Made by a program: the position numbers and the translations under genes
Shown here: positions 32,103 to 41,100 of the stretch, in pieces
How the letters are laid out: every line of letters begins with the position of its first letter
How positions within the stretch are numbered: the stretch's first letter is position 1
Notes under the pieces: generated by a model
What the model was told of the DNA's origin: nothing
Databases searched by the model: none
The model's input: only the letters and a program-made list of their open reading frames with translations
From: Symbiodinium natans
Lineage: Eukaryota; Sar; Dinophyceae; Suessiales; Symbiodiniaceae
NCBI GenBank assembly: GCA_905221605.1
Contig: CAJNDS010002379.1
Location: 1,075,001-1,137,000, forward strand
Length of the DNA stretch: 62,000 nucleotides
Reading direction: 5' to 3'

Positions 32103-32207
32103 CATGGGCCCTTAATGATTTGTTTAGGGTATATAAGGGGTATATAAGGGATATATGGTATGTAAGGGGTCCCCTTTGAAAAGGGCACATACTAAGGGGC
32201 CATGCAA
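32103..32207. mobile_element. Foldback element with CATGGGCCCTTA ends
   Basis: CATGGGCCCTTA at the left and TAAGGGGCCATG at the right are inverted. Tandem GGTATATAAG blocks lie between. Non-coding. Confidence 0.6.
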
Positions 32208-32519
32208 CTACCGTTAGAAAAATATCCTGAGCCGGAAAGCCTCAGCCTGAAGCACAAAAAACCTTGCGCACGGACTAGGGTTTAGGGTTTGGGGTTTAGG
32301 GTTTTGGGCTTAGGGTTTAGGGTTTAGGGTTTTGGGCTTAGGGCTTAGGGTTTAGGGTTTAGGGTTTAGGGTTTAGGGTTTAGGGTTAGGGTTGCAAACG
32401 GGTGTTGGGTCGGGAAAAACCCCAAACCCTAAACCCTCAACTTTAACACCCTCCAACACCCTCCCAAACCCCGAACCCCCCCCCCAAAAAAAAAAATAAA
32501 CAAAAAAGGAAATCACAGG

Positions 32520-33320
32520 AGCCCCTGAAGTTCAAACTGGAAGGACATGCCGGGCAATCTCGACGTTGCAGCCAATTGCATGCTCCAGCTCGATGGACAT
32601 GACATGCAAAGCGTGCACAGAGGCGCGCCTATATCGTCCCTACTTCCCAGGCCCCTCTTCTCCAGCCTGACGTTGTATGTGGGTCCCGAGATACTAGAGC
32701 ATCTGAAGGCCCAGAAGTCCGGAATGTTACGAAAATTCTGGTGGGCTGGTTTTGGGTGCGGCTACTACCTCTGGCCCCCCTCGTAGAACTCGGTGAGCTG
32801 GGGAACGACACTCAAAGGCCTTGTACCTGCGGCTACGGCCTAAGCACCAGACATGGCATGCTGTAGCAACCATCGAGGATCTACCTGAAAGGATGGTCCG
32901 CGATGAAGTGAACCACCAAAAATCCCGAGAACCCCATCAAAAAAAATTGCTGAGAGCCGCAGGCGGCCGGGCGAGCGGCAAGCTCCATCTACTGCCTTCC
33001 CTTTCCCTCGTAGCATGAGGCATCACCACGAGGTTATCGGAATTCTGGTCCACTCAAAAATTTCGTCCCGGGTAAGAACGGCTACAATGAACCCTAAACC
33101 CTAAACCCGAAGATCCCTCAAACACCAAACTCGTTGTCTGGTTGAAGGCTCCATGGATTTTACACGTAGGGCCGCCTTGTAAACCACATCCGACAATCCA
33201 AGCTCGAAGCCCATGTGCAGAACCCCTCAACCCCACAAAACCCTAAAAAACCCTGAAAAATCATCCTAAAAAAAAAACGAAAAAATAACCCTAACGACCC
33301 TAAAAACATCCTTTAAAACA
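32520..33320. other. Unique 800-base region, no gene recognised
   Basis: Almost free of telomere repeat. Open frames of 60-80 codons exist on both strands (for example 32547-32786 plus, 33236-33054 minus), but none shows a family motif or a consistent series of exons. A decayed gene or transposon fragment is possible. Confidence 0.4.
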
Positions 33321-33864
33321 AAAAACCCGACATAATAGCCCCGGAGGCGCTGCTAAAACTTCCCCCCCCGCTCCACATGGTGCTCACTCGCTGTCGCCGG
33401 CGAAACTGGGGATCCCTCCTCTCACCCTCAACCTTGACGCATGTCTAGGGTTTAGGGTTTAGGGTTCAGGGTTTAGGGTTTAGGGTGTAGGGTTTAGGGT
33501 TTTGGGTTTTGGGCTTAGGGTTTGGGGTTTAGGTTTTCGGGCTTAGGGTCTAAGCTTAGGAGCATTCTGGGCTTAAGGCTTAAGGTCTTTGAAGCCCTTC
33601 AACCCTGAAGCCCCCAACACCCTGAAGCCCTGAAACCCGAAAACCCGCTGCCGATCTTGAGGGTTTAGGGTTTAGGGTTTGGGGTTTGGGGTTTAGGGTT
33701 TAGGGTTCAGGGTTTAGGGTTTAGGGTTTAGGGTTTAGGGTTTAGGGTTTAACCCCCCAAAAAGGAGTTTCGAGAGCTGCCACACAAAGCGAGGGAGTAC
33801 ACCTTCTCCTCCTTCGCCTCCTTCTTGCCTGGCAGTCCCAAGGCCCCTAAGCCCTAAGCCCTAA

Positions 33865-33955
33865 GCCCTAAGCCCTAAACCCTAAACCCTAAACCCTAAA
33901 CCCTAAACCCTAAACCCTAAACCCTAAACCCTAAACCCTAAACCCTAAACCCTAG
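33865..33955 (-). repeat. CCCTAAA array
   Basis: About 13 units, with CCCTAAG variants at the left end. Confidence 0.9.
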
Positions 33956-34045
33956 CCTACGTTCCTCCTCAGCAAAAACACAAACGCTGGATTCTAGGGG
34001 CTCGGAAAGCTGCGACTTCCAGGCTCAGGTAGGGTTTAGGGTTTA

Positions 34046-34161
34046 GGAACTGTACTTCTACCTGTACTTATACCCTAAACCCTAAACCCTAAACCCTAAA
34101 CCCTAAACCATATTAAGGCACTTAAGGGGCTTTACAAGTGGGTTAAACAGGTACAGTTCTC
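34046..34161. mobile_element. Foldback element carrying telomere-type units
   Basis: GAACTGTAC...ACCTGT at the left pairs with ACAGGTACAGTTC at the right. The interior holds five CCCTAAA units. It shows how telomere-type repeat and foldback elements are mixed. Confidence 0.6.
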
Positions 34162-34494
34162 CCTTGGTCCACGAACCCCCCCAAGTGGGCCTCTAGGCAA
34201 ACAAGAAGGTCGCAATGCACAAGGCATCAGACAGGCCCCCCTAAACCCTAAACCCTAAACCCTAAACCCTAAACCCTAAACCCTCAATGAACAACATCCT
34301 TGCTTCGCTTCGGGAATTACGTTGCCAGACCTCACACAACAGAGCGGGGCAAACATCCTTTCTCTTGGCATCGGCATCCATCGCCGTGGAGGTCAGGATT
34401 CACATCAGCAGGGGCGCCGACTGAAACTTATACACCAGTTCGATGCCCCATGCCCTGGGGGCAGTGGTTCATTGGTCCACGCTGCCCTGGGCCT

Positions 34495-34702
34495 CTAGTC
34501 ACATCCCTCGGGGTCTTCCAAGGTGACCTTGATGATGTAGGGATCCTCATTGGAGACTTGACCCCACAAGCCGGGGCGGGGAGGCATGTCGAAGCGAGAT
34601 GAGAGCGCGTCGAAGAAAGGGCGATACTCCGCGCCCGAGACCTCCAGCATCTCATACCTGCCTTCGCCGTCCCCCTTCGCTTCCCAGGCCGAGAATCCCT
34701 TC
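34495..34702 (-). CDS. Last exon, probably of the secreted-protein gene upstream
   Basis: A clean minus-strand frame of about 70 codons after a CTGAG acceptor, ending at TAG, with balanced amino acid use (for example SRFDMPPRPGLWGQV and DPYIIKVTLEDPEG). It lies 150-200 bases downstream of the frame ending at 34848, separated by a small CCCTAAA array. The simplest reading is that the two are spliced and the stop at 34848 lies inside the intron. The first bases of the exon could start up to 13 bases earlier. No family recognised. Confidence 0.5.
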
Positions 34703-34847
34703 CTCAGATGCGCTTGCAACCCCAAACCCTAAACCCTAAACCCTAAACCCTAAACCCACTTTATGACAAGGTTGAGAGCATCCAACACACGATCTCGAAA
34801 AGACCCACGTAAAACAATGTTAAAGAGGCTTGTTTGCATCCCCTGGC

Positions 34848-35819
34848 TTATATAAGTTTAAACCCCAGGTTCCCATCCATCTGGCGATCTTGCACCTCCT
34901 TCGCAAGGCGAGGAAACGGGCCGAACGTCTGCCCTGCTCTTTCCTGAAAGCTCTTGTAGGGGTGCGTCTCGTTGAGCCACTGCACCAGCTCCGCCGTGGA
35001 CATGACGTAGAGGGGGTCGGTGATCACCTCGGACACCTCAGCAACCTTGAAGGCGAGATTGGGCAACACAAGCATCGGCTTCTCCTTCGTGTCGTACTTG
35101 GCGACGTCCTTGCCATGGCGGGTCCGGAAGTGGAACTGCACCGGGAAGGAGATGTTCTGCTGAAGGCACACAGGCTTGCAGCTCTCGGGCTGTTCTTTGC
35201 TGGTCAAGAACTGGTAAGAATGGCTCTCGTCCATTGTGGGCGCCTGGAACCATGGGAAGCTCGTCGTCCTTCCCGTCTCTTTCTTCAAACGGAGAAGTTC
35301 CAGTGCCTCTGAGGGGATCCACTCACCAAGCCACGCATCCGCACAGGCTGCTGGGGCCGGGAGCTTGTTTGCAGCATCTGCAAGGGTCACCGTGAAGCCC
35401 AAAACCGAACGAACCAAGGAGGCGTAGTTGTCGTCCTTGAAGTCCGTGTTGTAGTCTTCCTTATAGAGCGGTGGCAGCAATCCCTTGCCGAGTTGAGCCA
35501 CCGAGCGTCCGTAACGCCAGTAGGAGCCGACGTGGTTCTTCAAAGTCTTCGACTCCTGCTTCGTGAGCTTCTCTCCCTGGTGCGATGCGTCCCACCAAGT
35601 CACGCCGGCAAACGGATCTGCCGCCGAGCCACTTTCGCGCAACGTCACCGACCTTCCGCAGAAGGACACGTCCACGCCAGCGGACCCACCGCTGACCTGG
35701 GCTGTTGCCAGGTCCTTGTAGTCACAGGCGGCAAGAATGCCGGACTGTGACCGCACAGCGGCACTGCGTAGCATCAGCGACGACGCCATCCACATCGCGG
35801 CAAGGGTAGCGATGCTCAT
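34848..35819 (-). CDS. Predicted secreted protein of unknown function
   Basis: A 323-codon frame with normal coding composition, starting at ATG 35819. The first 25 residues (MSIATLAAMWMASS...) are hydrophobic and fit a signal peptide. The body holds several cysteines, tryptophans and tyrosines in an even distribution and no transmembrane segment, suggesting a secreted or vacuolar globular protein. I do not recognise the family. The last residues (GNLGFKLI) read into sequence resembling the start of an intron, so the true C-terminus is probably the exon at 34495-34702. It is the largest intron-poor stretch in the left half of the window. Confidence 0.65.
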   Translation of the reverse strand: MSIATLAAMWMASSLMLRSAAVRSQSGILAACDYKDLATAQVSGGSAGVDVSFCGRSVTLRESGSAADPFAGVTWWDASHQGEKLTKQESKTLKNHVGSYWRYGRSVAQLGKGLLPPLYKEDYNTDFKDDNYASLVRSVLGFTVTLADAANKLPAPAACADAWLGEWIPSEALELLRLKKETGRTTSFPWFQAPTMDESHSYQFLTSKEQPESCKPVCLQQNISFPVQFHFRTRHGKDVAKYDTKEKPMLVLPNLAFKVAEVSEVITDPLYVMSTAELVQWLNETHPYKSFQERAGQTFGPFPRLAKEVQDRQMDGNLGFKLI

Positions 35820-35948
35820 GACTGCGAGCTACTGGTACTTGACAGAACTACGAGAACGAAGTCAGCAATGACTGGCAATGGGCTGCGGCATGCAGTGCCA
35901 TCTGAACATGTTCTCGAGGCTCGGGCAGCCGCTCCGGGCTTCAGTCAT

Positions 35949-36070
35949 GGGTTCTTAAGGGACTCATGGAGGGTAGGTACCGAGGGAACCTTAGGGAAGC
36001 TTAGGGAGCCTTAGGGAGTAGTAGGGAGCATTAGGGAACCTTGGGTTACATAACCCCCCTCCGTCAAGAA
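35949..36070. repeat. Interspersed repeat, family with 28153-28262
   Basis: Same ordered blocks as the copy at 28153-28262, from GGGTTCTTAAGGGA to the C run and CCGTCAAGAA. It sits about 130 bases upstream of the start of the secreted-protein gene. Confidence 0.8.
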
Positions 36071-36626
36071 CACTATAATTCACGGATTTCAGGATCATGG
36101 TCCTCAGGCTTGGTTTTCGGGTTTTTAGGGGTTTCGGGTTTAGGGATGAGGGCTTCGGGTTTAGGGTTTAGGGGTCCCTAAACCTAAACCCTAAACCCTA
36201 AACCCTAAACCCTAAACCCTAAACCCCCAAACCCCCAGCTCCTGAGCCCCCGTAACCTCTCAAACTCCCCGAGCCGTTCACGACTCAGCATCCGGATGCC
36301 TTGCGCAGAGAACCGTGTGCCGGCGGAGCCTGCAGCTTGCTGGGTTTCACGCAAGGTTTAAGGTAACCCTAAACCCAAAACCCTAAACCCTAAACCCGAA
36401 GCCCTAAACCCTACACTGGGGTTTGGGATTCACTGCTTGGGGTTTGGGGGTTTGGGACTCGTACGACAATAACGACGGCGACGACTGCCATTCTCTGGCC
36501 ATCAGCCTTTGTTGTGACTGGCTCCGTGGATATGGCTATCACAGTTATTGTCGCCGTCACCGCCACCACCACAAACGCCGTCGCCATTACAATGGCAATC
36601 CTCACTCACCATAATGATTGCAATTC

Positions 36627-36724
36627 GGGATGTTCCCCTTATACTAACAGCCCTCAATAGGGGATTATAGTAGGGGGTGCTGTAATCTCTACGAAGGACT
36701 GTCAGTTTACGGGGGGAACATCCC
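36627..36724. mobile_element. Foldback element with GGGATGTTCCCC ends
   Basis: Second copy of the family at 15886-16015, with the same inverted ends, CTAACAGCCCTCAATAG and ACGAAGGACTGT blocks. Flanks contain GCAATT on both sides (TTGCAATTC / TTGCAATTG), suggestive but not proof of a target-site duplication. Confidence 0.75.
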
Positions 36725-36898
36725 AAATTGTTGCAATTGCCGTTACCATGTTCATTGGTCTTGTTGTTATCATTTCGAATACCAAGATGTTCTCCAGAGG
36801 CTTCCTGTTTATCCCTCCAGAGCCTATACGATGTGAACATCAGAAGCTGACCCTGATGCCGGCGTCTAAAGCACAACCACGACGCGTGATCTGTGCCT

Positions 36899-36945
36899 AT
36901 CTCTCTCTCTCTCTCTCTTTGTCTGTCTCCCTTTCTCTCTCTCTC

Positions 36946-36990
<45 letters not shown>
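36899..36990. repeat. CT microsatellite
   Basis: About 90 bases of (CT)n with a few interruptions. It explains the Arg-Glu and Leu-Ser open frames there. Confidence 0.95.
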
Positions 36991-36993
<3 letters not shown>

Positions 36994-37510
36994 GCTCAAA
37001 CTCATGTACATGCGCACCCATGACACACCGACACGTCTGCATGCCACCCAGTTGTGCAGTCCTTCTTGCAGGAAACCGAACTCTCTAGACCTTTTGTCAC
37101 GAAAGCACTCACAGTACTTGCAACATCTTGAAACCTTCTTTGTGAGACGAAACACCTGGCTGCTCCGCTCTTGTGGCAGTTAGCCTCAAAAATGTTCAGG
37201 CCACCGAGGTCCGCCAGTTACCTGCTGCAGACGCCTGCAAAGTACGCTCTCTTGAACTCGGTAATGTTACCTCTTAGGCACTCGACGGCTTCTTGTCCAA
37301 AACCATTCCTGAGTTGCGCTGCAAACCCTTTGCAAATTATTTCTATGAATAGGTTCCCTTCTAAGGAAAGAAGGGAAACCAAAAACGAAAATATCCCAAA
37401 GCACAACCCAGAATTCTCTAGAAGCCGCGCATACTGCCCTCCGCTGACCGAGGCGTTGTTGCCAGCTTCCATCATCACCGAGAAACCTAGTTCATGGTTG
37501 GGAGACTCTT

Positions 37511-37652
37511 AAAAAATATAATTATATAGTTATATAATTGTATAATTATATATAATTATATAATTATATAATTATATAATTATATAATTATATAATTATA
37601 TAATTATAAATATATAATTATCCAATTATATAATTATATAATTATATAATTT
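37511..37652. repeat. TATAATTA array, left of the retroelement
   Basis: Tandem AT-only units (TATAATTA). A matching, longer array starts immediately after the right LTR, so the element appears to sit in or beside an AT-rich satellite. Confidence 0.95.
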
Positions 37653-37768
37653 GTGAGCAGGTCAAAGCATGCATGGAGTGCTTGCTTAGTGCTAGTGCAG
37701 CGTGTTGTTTTCCTTTGCATGTGTAGTTTTGCAATTCGTAACAATGCCAATATTTTGGCTCAAGTACC

Positions 37769-37946
37769 GAGCTTGTGCCTTTGAGCACGGTAGTTTCGTA
37801 CAGTAGCTCTTAGGTTGCTGTGCGGTCCGACCGGACGCACTCAGGCGTAGCTGCACAAGTGCTTGAACTCGCGAAGTCGTAAAACAGCGTGGCCGGGCTG
37901 TGATTGCATTGGTTTAGTGCAAGTCCAGTGCTGGTCGACTTCACAA
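37769..37946 (+). repeat. 5' LTR of the giant retroelement
   Basis: A 178-base direct repeat identical by eye to 52906-53083. Inner TGTG...CACA ends at 37774 and 37945 suggest the functional LTR is about 172 bases; five bases before it and one after are also shared. No TATA box is visible, as usual for dinoflagellates. No clear target-site duplication. The 116 bases between the AT array and this LTR have no counterpart at the other end. Confidence 0.9.
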
Positions 37947-37947
37947 T

Positions 37948-37965
37948 TGGGGGCTGTTCTGGGAA
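37948..37965 (+). promoter_or_regulatory. Possible primer binding site
   Basis: TGGGGGCTGTTCTGGGAA begins with TGG two bases after the CACA end of the LTR, the usual place for pairing with the 3' CCA end of a tRNA. The primer tRNA cannot be named from sequence alone. No clear polypurine tract was seen before the right LTR. Confidence 0.3.
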
Positions 37966-38050
37966 ACGTACAGCTCTTGTGCCTACGGCCCGAGTGGGCA
38001 AGCATTGCTTTGCTTGTCTGTCGCGGTCCGTGACCTGGACGCGTGGACTG

Positions 38051-38129
38051 TGTGCCACGCTTGCGGCCTGTTAACCAAGGCGCGGCGCTTCGTGTGCCAC
38101 GCCTGCGGCCTGCTAACCAAGGCGCGGCG
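38051..38129 (+). repeat. 42-base tandem duplication in the leader, ending at the start codon
   Basis: TGTGCCACGCTTGCGGCCTG... repeats after 42 bases with two changes, and the second copy runs directly into ATG 38130. It is in frame with the open frame (PRLRP-NQGAA twice) but is more likely leader RNA. Confidence 0.85.
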
Positions 38130-41100
38130 ATGTCCGCAGAGGTTGCAGGTCAGGCCGAGGGCGTCACCCTCCTCGAAGCGATCGAGGGTGGTGACGTTCC
38201 CTATCCCGAGCGGATGAGCTACGTCGCTTGGCTTAAGTGGCGTAGGGAGACCGGCAGTCGTCCGTTGTCCAAGCGGGATGGGGTTAGCACAACGCCAGAG
38301 CAGGAGGCGGCTCTCTGGCGAAAGGTCATGAAGTTCCTCCACGACGCCGAAGGCGAGGACGAGGAGGAAGAGGAAGAAGAAGAGGACTCCGAGCTAGTCC
38401 CTGAGGCCTCGGGCGCTGGAGGCGACAGTCCGCCGCGGGTGGATGTCGGCGCCGCGGCAAGGGAGCTGGCCATGGTCCCTACCGGTGCTGCCTATGTCCC
38501 TGCTACGGCACCAGGGTCCCGCCCGGCGGGACCGTCTGGTCCGCCGTCGACAGCAGGTTCAGTCCCAGGCACCGCAGAGGGCTTGCAGGCGGAGCTGCGC
38601 GCGATTTTCCGTCCAGACCAGGAACCGGTCGCGGACTACTTGACGCGCGTTTCGCGGATAGTCCTCGCGCTCAAAGCGCATGGAGTCACGGTGAGCTCCC
38701 GTGACCTTGACGCCTTGAGCACCAAAGCCACCCTCCTTGCGGATGAGTTCTCGAAGATAGGCGGGGACTGGCATCCGACAAAGATGGTCCGTCGGCTGCG
38801 GACCAGGTTCTCGGTCGCGGCTTTGCGCGGTGGCGAGGACCCCGAAGACGCAGAGGAGATTCAGCGTGAAATCCAATGCATCGGGGAGCTTATCCTCGCG
38901 CTTGGGGGAAAGGAAAGCTCGAGCCAAGAGAAGGTTTGGAGCTCTCCGTCCGATGTGCCAGTTGAAGCCGTGGGGCCGCGTTCCCCAGGGCTCCCACAGC
39001 CTGCGACTGCAAGTGGGTTGGGGGTAAGTTTGGACCGTGGAGGTTTGCACACTGCCGAGGCTGCAGGTGGTCCTTCCGCGGCCCGTGACCTGGGCGCGAC
39101 GGACGGCGATTCCCCTTTGCGCGCAAAGCTCGCGGCGCTGGAGATGGAGATAGAAGCCCTGAAGCGAGGTTCAGACGGCGGAGGTTCGCAGACCGGGTCC
39201 CAAAACCCGGCGGGCGATTTCGCCGCCGCACTCGCCGCCCAAACTGAAGCGCTGAAAGAAGCGTTAGCGCAAAGGGGCGGGCAAAGCTCCATAACGACGG
39301 TCAAAACTGACCTCACGTGGCCGACGCTGACCGACGACAAGTCGGACGCGCGAGACGTTGTCCTGTTCTACGAGGAGTTCGAGGACGTCTGCGCGCTCGC
39401 CAACAACTGTCGCGGTATGAGTGCGCGCGAGAAGCTGCTAGCGCTACGCGGGCGCTGCCGCGGCTCGCGCATGAAGACGTACACGAACGCCTACCGCGCA
39501 GCGTGGAAGTCGGGAGAGGTTCTCTCCGACCCACAGGCAGTGTACGACCGCATCAAGAACAAGCACTTGATGTTCGGGGAATCGCGGGAGGAAAGGGAAG
39601 TCCGCGTGGATGGTGAGCATGCCTCCCTCGCAAAGGGCAAGCTCACAGGCCACCAATTCGAGCCTTTGTTTGAGGCGTCGATCGCGGACCTTGAGGCGGT
39701 GGGTCTCGGGAAGACCCCACGAGAGTTGTACCTCTCGTACCTCCGCAAGATGCCCCCGTATCTCCAAAAGGAGATACGTAACGACAAGCGATTGTGGCCC
39801 GGCGACCCCAAGGACGGCGGGCTGAGAGGGCCGCAGACTTGGGAGGAGAGCCACAAGGTCGTCTTGGAGTACGAACAGAGGGAAGCAGCGCACCGTGCTG
39901 TTTCCCACTCTGTGTACTCCACGACCGGCTCTCCAAGCGCGGACCCGTCGGTCGCGCTAGCCGAGGCTCAGAAGGAGATTCGGAGCCTCAAGGCCGCCGC
40001 TAAGGCCGCTGCGAAGGGAGCAGCTGCCGCGGCCAAGGCTGGCGCGGATCAGACGTTTGCCGCTGCGTCGAAGGGAGCTGGCAAAGGGGCGGACAAGAAG
40101 ATCTGCTTCCACTTTCGCGACCACGGGAATTGCCCGAAAGGGGATGCCTGCCCGTTCAGCCACGACAAGGAGCTTCGCAGAAAAGCTCTCGCGGCTAAGA
40201 AGGGTGACCAAACCTTTGCCACGGCGAAAGGCAAGGGCAAAGGGAAGGGAGGTGGCAAGGCAAAGGCCAGCGCTAAGCCTAAGGCTGCGGCCAAAGGCGC
40301 GGCAAAGCCACCGGGCACTGTTTGCCCCTTTTTCTCCAAGAATGGGTCGTGCAAGAAAGGAGCCAGCTGCGACATGGTCCACAACCTGACGACCTCAGGA
40401 GGGACGCCGGCCTTGCCTGCCAACTGGGCCGCGCCCTCCGGGGCTTCCATGTCCAACCCCTTCGCCGCGTTCAGCGTCCAGATAGGCAGCTCAGGCGTCC
40501 AGGCAGGCGTCTCAGGAGCCGCAGGACGCGCCGCGGTGCAGCAGCACGCGCTTCCGTTGAGCAAGGGCGGGTGGGACAAGTTCGCCACCCTGGACGATCT
40601 GCCGAAGGACTGGTGGAGCCTGGCAGACAACGAGCCAGGAGGCTACCAGTACAGAACGGTAGTCCAGGTGCTCGACCGTAAGGTCGAGTGCATGCTCGAC
40701 GGATGCGCCGGCGCAAACCACGTAACCGAGGAACTTGTGGTGGGCATGATGAACCGGGCTGCAGAGCTGGGGATCGGTACCGAAGATCCCGGCTTCCCGG
40801 TCGTGAGACTCGAGAAGTGGGTCCACCCCGAATATGTGCATGGCATTGCTTCGGGAGCCCCCGTTCCTCTGAAGGGGGCAGCAGTCTTGCGCGTCACGCT
40901 GCTGGAAGGCAGGACGGCGGACGACTGTCGCCCCAACACTGAAATTTTCGTGCGATGCAAAATCGCAGCCAGGGGGACGTCCGATTGGCACGGACTGATC
41001 CTCGGCGGCAGAGCGTTGGACTGCGCCGGAAGGATGGGCCTGGGCTTCAGGCCGGGTCCCGACTTTCACGTCCTCGACACGCTGGGAATCAGGATGCCCA

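Larger units (their letters stand above)
36400..37505. other. Region without telomere repeat, no gene recognised
   Basis: Contains GAC/CACCAC-rich sequence (36455-36590), a MITE (36627-36724), a CT microsatellite and a unique stretch (37080-37500). A minus-strand frame at 37478-37218 has plausible composition but no recognised family. It could belong to a gene interrupted by the neighbouring retroelement. Confidence 0.4.

Noticed and set aside
36502-37155. 217-codon minus-strand frame with Arg-Glu repeats
   Set aside because: Built on a CT microsatellite, and the rest reads through a MITE.
37652-37768. Extension of the 5' LTR to the edge of the AT array (starting TGTGAGCAGG)
   Set aside because: The bases have no counterpart before the right LTR, so they are not part of the direct repeat.
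38043-38129. Polyprotein start upstream of ATG 38130
   Set aside because: The upstream in-frame codons lack an ATG and are a 42-base leader duplication.
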